In this document: positions 19,446 through 27,166 of the stretch, piece by piece | Layout: the number at the start of each line of letters is the position of its first letter | Numbering within the stretch: the first letter of the stretch is position 1 | Source: Deltaproteobacteria bacterium | GTDB taxonomy: Bacteria; Desulfobacterota; Binatia; UTPRO1 | DNA length: 38,406 nucleotides | Assembly (NCBI GenBank): GCA_020852955.1 | Contig: JADYZW010000038.1 | Location: forward strand, 1-38,406 | Direction: 5' to 3' | Translations under genes and position numbers: made by a program | The notes under the pieces: model-generated | Seen by the model: the letters and a program-made list of their open reading frames with translations, nothing else | Databases searched by the model: none | Told to the model about the DNA's origin: nothing

Positions 19446-21815
19446 TTACCGCGCGAACTGCAGGGCCTTGGCCTTGCTGAACTGCTGCTCCGCCTCGTCG
19501 GCTCGACCGAGGTCGCGCAGGATGCCGCCGAGCGCGTTGTGGACGGCCGGGTTGGGACGCTCCGCGAGGGAGCGCCGGTAGTAGTCGGCCGCCTCCTCGA
19601 GCTTGCCCTGCTTGGCCAGCGCCTCCGCCAGGTTGTTGGACGCCGGCGTGAACTTCGGGTCGGCGGTGATCGCTTTGCGGAACTCGGCGATGGCCTCGTC
19701 CGTGCGGCCCTGGCGGGCGAGCACGAACCCGAGGCCGTTGTGCGTCTCGGCGGTCGGCCGTCCCGGCAGCGCCTGCCGGTAGTGGGACTCGGCCCCTGTC
19801 AGATCGCCGGCCTGCACGGCGGCGACGGCCAGGTTCAGATGCGCCGAGGCGCAATTGGGGTCGAGCGCGAGCGCCTGGCGGTAGTGCTCTTTCGCCTCTT
19901 CCGTGCGACCCTGGCGCGCCAGGACGAATCCGAGATCGCTGTGGATCTCTGCCTTGGGCTCGACCGCGAGCGAGGCCGAGAAGTGTGTGGCGGCCTCGTC
20001 GAACTGACCGAGCTCGACCAGCGCCAGCGCCAGGTTGTTGTGGGCCTTGGCGTGCTTGGGGTCCACGGCCAGCGCGCGCTTGTACTCGGCGACCGCTTCC
20101 GCGGTCCGCCCGTCCTGGAAGAGCGTCCAGCCGAGCGCGTTCAGCAACTCCACGTTGTCCGGGGCGACAGCCAGCCCGCGCCGGTAGGCGCGCTCGGCCC
20201 CCTTGCGGTCGCCGGTGTTCTGGTTGGCCAGGCCGGCGCGCAGGAACGAGTAGGCGTCCAGAAACTGCTCGCGGATGTCGGCGATGGCGGTGCCGGGCAG
20301 ATGGGAGAACTCGGGGATGTTCGCCGCCCGGTCGGGCGAGGTGAAGCGCTCGAGCAGCACCGGAGGGCTGTCGTTGCCGTCGTCGTCGATGTGGGTGAGG
20401 AAGAGCTGGGTGTAGGGCCCGTTCACCTTCGACGAGAAGACCAGCCAGCGGCTGTTCGACGACCAGCTGTGCCAGGAGTTCATCCGCGCGGTGTTGTGGC
20501 GCAGACGCCGCGCCGCGCCGCCCGCGGCCGGGATGATCCACAGCTCGCTATCGGGCTGGAGCAGCATGTAGCTCTTCGACTTGGTGAACACGATCCACTT
20601 GCCGTCGGGAGAGTACTTCGGGAAGTAGTTGCTCATCCCGTCGTTCGACGCGCCCTCGATCGGCACCGGCGTGCCGCCCTTCCCGTCGTTGAACGGGATC
20701 CGGTAGAGATCGTAGAGGAACGGCTTCTTGTCGACGGTGAACTCGGGCACGTCCTTCTCGTCCACCAGCGCGCTGTTCTGTTGCTCGAGACGCTCGGCGC
20801 GGTAGGCGGTGGCGCGAGCGAAGGCGATCTCGCCGCCGTCCGGACTCCATACCGCGTTGGTCTGCACGTACTGCGGGTCGTCGGCGCCCGGCAGGGCGGT
20901 GAAGGCCTTCGTCTCCCGATCGTAGACGACCAGGATGCCTTTGATGGGGAAGAAGAGCTGCGAGATCATCAGCTCCGGGATCGCGACGAACACCGAGCGG
21001 TCCTTGACCGTGCTGATCACGTAGCGCCCGGTCGGCGACACGCGCGACAGCAGGCCGAAGGTGAGCTCGCCGTCGGCGCGCTTGTAGTCGGCCCAGGTGA
21101 TGATCTTCTGGTCGTCCATCACCATGTGCGTGGACACCGGCATGATGCCGTAGCCGCCCTTGTCGTTGCCGTAGTCGACGTCGAGTCCGAGCACGCTGCC
21201 GTTGTCCGCGAAGGAGTGACAGTTGCCGCACACCGGCAGGTTCTGGAGGACGATCGGCGGCCCGGCCTCCTGATCGATGGTGCCGAAGCGCCAGCGGATG
21301 CGGGAGGGATCCTGGACGGCGGTGAGGAAGGGCAGCGGCACCTCGCGGTAGAAGAGCGCGTCGTCGACCGGGTCCTTGGAGGTGCGGATGCGGACGCGCG
21401 CCGCGGACAGCACGGTGCCCAGGCGGGCCTGGTTGACGCCGGCGACGATCACCTCGGCGTCGCGCTCCGCGCTGCGTTGCTTGATCTCGCGCCAGCGGTC
21501 CTCGGCCGGGCGCCAGCGCGGCGTATCGACCGCCTCGCGCAGCACCTCGCCGCCGGCATCGTCCCGCACCACCACGTACCAGCGATCGACGCCCGCGGTC
21601 ACGTCGTTCCAGACCACGGTCGGGGCGACGATCTCGGGCGGGAACAGCGTGCCCTCCTGCGGATAGGTGATCTCCAGCCGCGCCGGGGCCGCGGTGGCTC
21701 CGGCGACGATCGCCGGTGTGCCGGGCTCGCGATTGCAGCCGGCGAGGAACGGGGGCGCCAGGAGCGCCGCCCCGAGGATGGCCGCGACCGCGGCCGACCG
21801 ACGAGATCTGGGCAT
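19446..21815 (-). CDS. Lipoprotein with one c-type heme site, WD40/PD40-like beta-propeller and TPR repeats
   Basis: A 789-residue exported protein with an unusual architecture. A lipoprotein signal ends at C27 (PPFLAGC). Residues 40-150 look like a beta-sandwich (LEITYPQEGTLFPPE). A single heme-binding motif, CGNCH, lies at 196-200 in PVCGNCHSFADNGS. Residues about 215-500 contain TolB/PD40-type propeller blades: VSPTGRYVISTV, AVWSPDGGEIAFARA, YFPKYSPDGKWIVFTKS and WSSNSRWLVFSSK. From about 515 to the end there are TPR units, e.g. ALGWTLFQDGRTAEAVAEYK and LGFVLARQGRTDEAIAEFR. The stop lies 129 nt before the cytochrome start on the same strand. I infer an electron-transfer or cargo-binding complex at the outer membrane; no specific function is known to me. 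Confidence 0.83.
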   Translation of the reverse strand: MPRSRRSAAVAAILGAALLAPPFLAGCNREPGTPAIVAGATAAPARLEITYPQEGTLFPPEIVAPTVVWNDVTAGVDRWYVVVRDDAGGEVLREAVDTPRWRPAEDRWREIKQRSAERDAEVIVAGVNQARLGTVLSAARVRIRTSKDPVDDALFYREVPLPFLTAVQDPSRIRWRFGTIDQEAGPPIVLQNLPVCGNCHSFADNGSVLGLDVDYGNDKGGYGIMPVSTHMVMDDQKIITWADYKRADGELTFGLLSRVSPTGRYVISTVKDRSVFVAIPELMISQLFFPIKGILVVYDRETKAFTALPGADDPQYVQTNAVWSPDGGEIAFARATAYRAERLEQQNSALVDEKDVPEFTVDKKPFLYDLYRIPFNDGKGGTPVPIEGASNDGMSNYFPKYSPDGKWIVFTKSKSYMLLQPDSELWIIPAAGGAARRLRHNTARMNSWHSWSSNSRWLVFSSKVNGPYTQLFLTHIDDDGNDSPPVLLERFTSPDRAANIPEFSHLPGTAIADIREQFLDAYSFLRAGLANQNTGDRKGAERAYRRGLAVAPDNVELLNALGWTLFQDGRTAEAVAEYKRALAVDPKHAKAHNNLALALVELGQFDEAATHFSASLAVEPKAEIHSDLGFVLARQGRTEEAKEHYRQALALDPNCASAHLNLAVAAVQAGDLTGAESHYRQALPGRPTAETHNGLGFVLARQGRTDEAIAEFRKAITADPKFTPASNNLAEALAKQGKLEEAADYYRRSLAERPNPAVHNALGGILRDLGRADEAEQQFSKAKALQFAR

Positions 21816-21824
21816 GGATCCGTT

Positions 21825-23015
21825 CTACGCCCCGGCCCGGTCCAAGGGGAGTAGGGCGATCGCTTCCGCTTCGCAGAGCAATTCCGGGCGACAGAGCGGC
21901 GCCTCGACCAGCGCGCAGGGGAAGCCGTCGAAGCCGCGCTGACGGCAGAGCGCGCGCAGCTGCGGCGCGTCTTCGGCGCGCTTCAGGTAGACGACTCCCG
22001 ACACCAGGTCCGCGAAGGTGGCGCCCTGGCCGGCGAGCAGGGTGGCGATGTTGTGCAGCATGCGCTCGCCCTGGGCCGCGACGTCGCCGATGTGGACGGA
22101 CCGCCCGGCCTCGTCGATGCTCGCGGTGCCCGAGAGGTGGAGGACCACCTTGTTCGCATCGACGACCCGCAGGCCGCGCGAGAAGTCGGCGCCGTAGCTC
22201 CAGGCCTCGTTGAGCGTGGGGGTGGACATCGTCCCGACGGCGAGCGGGCGCGCCGACCGCACCGCGTGCAGGCGAATGGAGAAGTCGTGCGCGTCGGGGA
22301 ACGGCACGCCCTGGACGCCGGTGCTGGCCGGCCGCACGCCGAGGCCGCGGCGCTGGAAGAACTCGCGTCGGGCGCGGTTGAGCGCATCGTAGTCGCGATC
22401 GATGTCGCGCAGGTAGATCCAGGTGCGGACGACGTCGCGAAACCCCATGCCGCAGCGGACGAGCAGGCGTTCGGCGGCGCCGAACATGTCGAGCGCCTGG
22501 GCGAAGGCGTCGCCGCCCGCACCGTGAACGTTGGTGGTGTGGAGCGACGTCTGGTCGCCGAGGCGGACCAGGCGGGCAGCGGAGCGCGCGCACCCAGAGC
22601 ACGGGCAGGACGGTGCCGCCGCGACGTCGCGCACCTCCCAGGCGTCCCGCCGGCGGGGGATCACGGCCGTCGCCGCGAGCTCGATCGCCCCGCCGGCGAG
22701 CGGTGCCTGCTGGATGAACGCCGGCACCGGTGCGCCGGCGCCGGCGTGGACCTCCGCCAGGACCTGCGCCCGCGCGTCGAGCACCGACGGCAAGTCGCGA
22801 CGGATGTTGCCGAGGAAGATCGTCTCGGTGACGAGATCCTGGAACGACGTCTGCTCGCCAGCGAGTCGGGCGGCCAGCGATCGGTAGGCTGCTTCGGCCT
22901 CCTCAGCTGGAGTCTTCGACGGTTCCTCGGAACGACAGAGGATCGTCAGCTCGTCCGCCTCCGGCCCCGCGAAGCGCCGGAGGCGGACCGAGCTGCCGCG
23001 CAGGGGTTCTGTCAC
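21825..23015 (-). CDS. Triple RidA/YjgF-like repeat protein (chorismatase-like superfamily)
   Basis: A 396-residue protein that can be read as three consecutive RidA-like units at about 15-125, 150-260 and 280-392. Each has the helix-strand pattern of the family: FQDLVTETIFLGNIRRDLPS, FRDVVRTWIYLRDIDRDYDA, and FADLVSGVVYLKRAEDAPQL. The Arg that binds the substrate carboxylate in enamine deaminases is missing at the equivalent place in every unit (PAFIQQAPL, RPASTGVQG, FPCALVEAPL). The middle unit's RPASTG resembles chorismatase-type proteins. A Cys cluster, CPCSGC, sits at 137-142 between units one and two. The start is GTG 23015. There is no signal peptide. It lies 9 nt from the lipoprotein gene, so they are co-transcribed. 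Function unknown. Confidence 0.8.
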   Translation of the reverse strand: MTEPLRGSSVRLRRFAGPEADELTILCRSEEPSKTPAEEAEAAYRSLAARLAGEQTSFQDLVTETIFLGNIRRDLPSVLDARAQVLAEVHAGAGAPVPAFIQQAPLAGGAIELAATAVIPRRRDAWEVRDVAAAPSCPCSGCARSAARLVRLGDQTSLHTTNVHGAGGDAFAQALDMFGAAERLLVRCGMGFRDVVRTWIYLRDIDRDYDALNRARREFFQRRGLGVRPASTGVQGVPFPDAHDFSIRLHAVRSARPLAVGTMSTPTLNEAWSYGADFSRGLRVVDANKVVLHLSGTASIDEAGRSVHIGDVAAQGERMLHNIATLLAGQGATFADLVSGVVYLKRAEDAPQLRALCRQRGFDGFPCALVEAPLCRPELLCEAEAIALLPLDRAGA

Positions 23016-23070
23016 CCCCGCGCGGCACCCCGGGTGCGCGCGTCGCGCGCACCCGCCGATCTAGGTCCTG

Positions 23071-24264
23071 CTAGTTGCACTCGTTCGGAGAACTTCCGAG
23101 TGAATTGTACGTTACGCTCGTCTGCGGCGGCACCGGCTCGTTGTCGGTGAAGCAGTTGTTGTGCCCGCCGATCGGCGCGTACGGTGGGAAGGGAAACGCC
23201 GTCAACGCCAGATCGCCCGCGAGCAGATCGAAGATGCCGCCGGGCGGACTGGCGCCGTTGCTCCCGAGCTTGTTCTTTCTCACCAGGTTGTTGTCGGGCG
23301 CCGATTGGATGAGCGGCGGATTGGTGACGCAGTCGAAGGCCGTTCCGTCCACCGCGATACACCAGTCGAGCGCGACGACCCCGACGAAGTCGTTGCCCGT
23401 GATCTCGTTCTTCTCGATGGTGACGCCGTCCACTCCCAGCACCAGGACGCCGACGCCTGGCGGCAGAGCCGCCGGCATCGATCCCGGAGGCGCGGTGTTC
23501 GGCTTGTTGTTGTTGACGATACGGTTGCTCTTGAACACCCAGTCGCCGCCGTTGAGGAGGCCCGGCGGAGCGGCCATGCCCGCCCCGTTGGGATGGTAGA
23601 GGCCGACGCCGACGGTGTTGTCGTGGATGTAGTTCTTCGTGGCCTTCACGCCCTTGGAGATCGTGACTTCGAAGCCCGTCGGGCTGTCGTAGAGCTCGTT
23701 CTGCATGACGCGGACGTCCTCCGACGCCTCGACCCAGAGCGCGCTGTCCTGCGAGCCGTAGGACACGTTCTTCTTCACGCTGCCCTTCGCCGACAGGGTC
23801 GGCCAGATGCCGTTCTCCAGGTTGTTGACCGACTCGTTGCCCTGGATCGTGAACTTCTGCACGTGCTTCAGCCAGATGCCGTTGTTCGGGAAACCCTCGA
23901 CGGTGAAACCTTGGATCTTGACGCCGACGACGTCAGGATCACCCGGGTTGGCGGGTTCGACGACGATGCCGTCGGTCTGTCCCGGGCCGGCCAGGATGCG
24001 CACCCGGATGTCGTCCTTGAGCTTGCTCTTGGCGAGCAGCTTGAGCGACTTCGTGATGCGCACCGCCGGGCCGGAGACCGCGGGCTCGGTGTAGTCGCCC
24101 GGCATGACCTTGACCGTGTCGCCGGGCGCCGCGGCGTCGACGGCCGCCTGGATCGAATCGCCGGGGTTGACCGTGATCGTGGCCGCCTGAGCGGCGGCGG
24201 GCCCCCACAACGCGGACAGGCCCGCCGCGAGACCCAACAGGGTGACCAAGTGGACTGGCTTCAT
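23071..24264 (-). CDS. Secreted right-handed beta-helix protein (NosD/pectate-lyase-like fold)
   Basis: A 397-residue exported protein with signal peptide HLVTLLGLAAGLSALWG and cleavage near AAAQAA. The mature N-terminus (TITVNPGDSIQAAVDAA, PGDTVKVMPGDYTE) is the cap typical of parallel beta-helix proteins. It is followed by coils of about 20-23 residues: IQGFTVEGFPNNGIWLKH, FTIQGNESVNNLENGIW, VRVMQNELYDSPTGFEV and VTIEKNEITGNDFVGVV. Catalytic residues of pectate lyases or NosD are not evident. Of two ATGs, 24264 is chosen since GGAGG sits 8 nt upstream, whereas 24270 is only 2 nt from it. It is the first gene of a minus-strand row with the triple-RidA gene 55 nt downstream. Confidence 0.85.
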   Translation of the reverse strand: MKPVHLVTLLGLAAGLSALWGPAAAQAATITVNPGDSIQAAVDAAAPGDTVKVMPGDYTEPAVSGPAVRITKSLKLLAKSKLKDDIRVRILAGPGQTDGIVVEPANPGDPDVVGVKIQGFTVEGFPNNGIWLKHVQKFTIQGNESVNNLENGIWPTLSAKGSVKKNVSYGSQDSALWVEASEDVRVMQNELYDSPTGFEVTISKGVKATKNYIHDNTVGVGLYHPNGAGMAAPPGLLNGGDWVFKSNRIVNNNKPNTAPPGSMPAALPPGVGVLVLGVDGVTIEKNEITGNDFVGVVALDWCIAVDGTAFDCVTNPPLIQSAPDNNLVRKNKLGSNGASPPGGIFDLLAGDLALTAFPFPPYAPIGGHNNCFTDNEPVPPQTSVTYNSLGSSPNECN

Positions 24265-24435
24265 GTGCATTTCCTCCAGGGGGCGGCTCCGAGAACACCG
24301 CGTAAGGGTAGGTGTACCATCGACTCCTAACCAGCCGCCGGCAATCGAGTCAAGGAGATTCTGGCGTGATTCGCGGTGCGAGGTCCGGAGGCGAGCGGGC
24401 CACGTCGCGCGCCGGCGACCGGCGGGGGTGACCGG

Positions 24436-25866
24436 CTACTTCAGCGTCTTCGCCGAGAAGCCGCGGTCGTTGAAGGTGAGGAGCGTGCGCTTCCCCGCCA
24501 GCACGGTCTCGAGCACGACCTCGCGACCCCAGAGCCTATAGAGATAGCCGAGCGTCTTCTCGCCGTTCTCGAGCTGCAGGTCGCGATCGTCGTGGTCGTG
24601 TGTCAGGTAGAGCGTGCGCTTGTGGCCGAAGTCGGCGTCTTCGATGCGAATCACCGGGATGCCGCCCATGCCGATGCTGCGGATCAGCTGCTCCTTCACG
24701 GCACGCCATCCGTGCTCGTCGGCGACCTTGCTGATGACGAGGTCGTCGCCTTTGGGCTCGTATTCGAAGAGGTCCATCTCCCGCATGAGCTCTTCGGTGA
24801 GGAAGCGGCGGAGGAAGGACTGGTCGCGGTCGGTTTCCCGCACCTCGAGGAGCTTCTGCATCCCGGTCTTGGCGGGCGTCCCGTGCTCGCGGAGCTCGTC
24901 GGCGGTCGGTTCGTCGAAACGGCGCTTCAGGTCGGTCCAGACCTTGAGACCGAGGTGGTACGGGTTGATCCCGCCCGGGGTCGGACGCACCACCTGATTG
25001 TGCCGGACCAGGAACTCGAGGTGGAGCTCCTGCGGAAGCTCGATCGCGTTCATGATCTCGCGGTGGACCCACGAGGCCCAGCCCTCGTTCATGATCTTGG
25101 TCTCGATCTGCGGGATGAAGTAGCGCGCCTCCTCGTCGACGATGGAAAGCAGGTCGCGCTCCCAGTTCGCCAGGTACGGATTGTGGTCGCGGATGAAGAG
25201 CAGGATGTCGGGCTCCGGCGAGAGCGGCACCTTCTGCAGATCGGGCTCGATGTAGTCGGGCCGGCGGTGGATGCTCTTGAACGGATCGTGGACGGCCTGC
25301 GCGTTCCGCAGCATCGCTCGCCGCTCTTCCTCGGGCGACAGCTTCTTCACCGCGAGATTGCGCCGGCGCTGGAGCGAGAGCGCGTGCGCGGCGTCGAGGA
25401 TGCTCTCCACCTTGTCGGCGCCGATCGACGGATCCTCCATGTAGGCGCGGACGCGCTCGGCGTGAGCCTTGAAGGTGCCGATCGTGAACTCGGCACGCGT
25501 CGACTTGAACGTGAAGTTGTTCTTGAAGAAGTCGTTGTGCCCGTAGACGTGCGCGATGGTCAGGACCTGGAGGCAGAGCGAATTGTCGCGCATCAGGTAG
25601 GCGAGCGCGGGATTCGAGTTGATGACCATCTCGTACGGCAGGCCGGAAAGCCCGTACTCGTAGAGCGTTCGCAGCTTTTCGAAGGATTTGCCGTAGGACC
25701 AGTGGGGATAGTGCGAGGGGATGCCGGAGTACGCCATGTACGCCAGCATGTCGTTGTGGTTGCAGAGCTCGAACTCCTGCGGATAGCAGTCGAGCCCGAG
25801 GGCGTCGACCTGCGCGCGGATCTTGGCGTCCCAGTAGGCGAGGTCGTCGAGGCTCCAGGACGCCAT
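24436..25866 (-). CDS. spoVR: SpoVR family protein
   Basis: A 476-residue member of the SpoVR/YcgB family, third gene of the conserved prkA-yeaH-spoVR module. The N-terminus LDDLAYWDAKIRAQVDALGL, then CYPQEFELCNHNDML, PSHYPHWSYGKSFE and VINSNPALAYLMRDN are highly conserved family segments. WERDLLSIVDEEARYFIPQ, MNEGWASWVHREIM and INPYHLGLKVWTDL also match. Family length is normal. The biochemical role is unresolved; in Bacillus it affects spore cortex and elsewhere starvation survival. It starts 4 nt after the yeaH stop and ends the operon. No convincing terminator follows. Confidence 0.96.
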   Translation of the reverse strand: MASWSLDDLAYWDAKIRAQVDALGLDCYPQEFELCNHNDMLAYMAYSGIPSHYPHWSYGKSFEKLRTLYEYGLSGLPYEMVINSNPALAYLMRDNSLCLQVLTIAHVYGHNDFFKNNFTFKSTRAEFTIGTFKAHAERVRAYMEDPSIGADKVESILDAAHALSLQRRRNLAVKKLSPEEERRAMLRNAQAVHDPFKSIHRRPDYIEPDLQKVPLSPEPDILLFIRDHNPYLANWERDLLSIVDEEARYFIPQIETKIMNEGWASWVHREIMNAIELPQELHLEFLVRHNQVVRPTPGGINPYHLGLKVWTDLKRRFDEPTADELREHGTPAKTGMQKLLEVRETDRDQSFLRRFLTEELMREMDLFEYEPKGDDLVISKVADEHGWRAVKEQLIRSIGMGGIPVIRIEDADFGHKRTLYLTHDHDDRDLQLENGEKTLGYLYRLWGREVVLETVLAGKRTLLTFNDRGFSAKTLK

Positions 25867-25870
25867 CGCG

Positions 25871-27151
25871 CTAGTCCTGCTCCTTGTCCTTGGCGAGGAA
25901 CGCCCGGAAGCTCGGCCAGATGTCCTCCTTCCGCTCGATCAACACCGTCTGGAAGTTGTCGGCGTCGAGGCGGCGGAAGATGTTCAGCATCGAGCTCTCG
26001 TAGTAGCGCGAGCCGAGCGGCTTGATCTCGCCGTAGCCGAAGAGGTTGCAGATGTCGGCGAGCTCGTGCGCGGCCTTCAGCGCCGCGGTGTTGTCGGAGT
26101 CGAAGTTGTCGCCGTCCGAGCAGTGGAAGGCGTACACGTTCCAGAGCGACGGGTGGTAGCGCTCGGCAATGATGTCGAGCGCCTTCTGGTAGCCCGACGA
26201 GATGAAGGTGCCGCCCGACTCGCCCTTGTGGAAGAACTCGTCCTCGCCGACCTCGCTCGCTTCCGTATGGTGGCTGATGAAGACGATCTCGACGCTCCGG
26301 TACTTGGTGCAGATGAACTGGTAGAGCAGGAAGAAGAAGCTCCGGGCGAGGTACTTCTTCATCGTATCCATGGAGCCCGACGTGTCCATGATGCAGATGA
26401 CCACCGCGTTCGATTCGCGGCGCATCTGGGTCGTGACGTGGCGGTAGACGAGGTCGTCGACGTGGAAGGGGAAGCGTCGTGCCGGCGGAGGCGCCGCCGG
26501 GGCGTCGGCTCCCGGCGCCGTGAGCGCCGTCTCCGCCGAGGCTTCGAGGGCCGCATCGCGCGCGGCGTCGATCGGATTCGTGTCGTCGGCCGCGCGCCGC
26601 CGTCGCTCGGCGGCGAACTTCCGCTTGATGCGGGATTTCACCGTGCGATGCTTGTCGAGGCGGATGCGAATGCCGACCTGGCGGTAACCGCGGCGCTTGG
26701 ACGCGCGCGGCGCTTCCAGCTGGCGCAGCGCCTTCCGTTCGAGGTCGGGGAGATCGAGATCCTCGAACATGATGTCGATGAGATCCTCGAGGGTGACGTC
26801 GGTCTCGTAGTAGTCGACGCCGGGACGATCGCCCGCTTTCTCGGCGCCGGGCCCTTCGCCGTCCTGGCCGTTCGCGCCGACGACCTGCCCGGGCTGCGAG
26901 GTGCCGTCCCCCTGGCCGACGCCTGGGATGTTGTCGCCGTATACGAAGCGGTACTCGCGGATGCCGCGGATCGGGACCTTGATCACCCGATCGCGGCTCT
27001 TCCCGATGATCGACTCCTCGGCGATGATGTCGGCGATGTTCTCGCGGATGGACTCGCGGATCTTCTGGCGATGCCGCAGCCTGTCTCCAGCGCTGCGATC
27101 GCTGCGCTCTGCCTCGGAGCTGCGGAACGGCCGGAAGATCGTGTCGACCAT
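25871..27151 (-). CDS. yeaH: YeaH/YhbH family (DUF444) von Willebrand factor A-like protein
   Basis: A 426-residue protein, same length as E. coli YeaH. The N-terminus has a basic helix (RLRHRQKIRESIRENIADII) and the family motif IRGIREYRFVYGD. The central VWA-like domain has the metal-ion-dependent adhesion site CIMDTSGSMDTMKK, followed by FFFLLYQFICTKYRSVEIVF, HHTEASEVGEDEFF and GGTFISSGYQKALDI. A variable Ala/Arg linker lies around residues 185-215. It is encoded 15 nt after prkA and 4 nt before spoVR. In enterobacteria it works in a phosphorylation pathway with the PrkA-type kinase YeaG. Confidence 0.96.
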   Translation of the reverse strand: MVDTIFRPFRSSEAERSDRSAGDRLRHRQKIRESIRENIADIIAEESIIGKSRDRVIKVPIRGIREYRFVYGDNIPGVGQGDGTSQPGQVVGANGQDGEGPGAEKAGDRPGVDYYETDVTLEDLIDIMFEDLDLPDLERKALRQLEAPRASKRRGYRQVGIRIRLDKHRTVKSRIKRKFAAERRRRAADDTNPIDAARDAALEASAETALTAPGADAPAAPPPARRFPFHVDDLVYRHVTTQMRRESNAVVICIMDTSGSMDTMKKYLARSFFFLLYQFICTKYRSVEIVFISHHTEASEVGEDEFFHKGESGGTFISSGYQKALDIIAERYHPSLWNVYAFHCSDGDNFDSDNTAALKAAHELADICNLFGYGEIKPLGSRYYESSMLNIFRRLDADNFQTVLIERKEDIWPSFRAFLAKDKEQD

Positions 27152-27166
27152 GATCGAAACGCGACG

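Noticed and set aside
18189..21854. A very long open frame (about 1,220 codons) on the plus strand across the cytochrome and lipoprotein genes
   Set aside because: It is antisense to two genes with clear domains, has no family resemblance, and such frames are expected opposite GC-rich coding DNA.
24411..24435. Terminator hairpin after spoVR
   Set aside because: The repeat GCCGGCGACC/GGTGACCGGC has only 8 of 10 matches and no U-tract follows.
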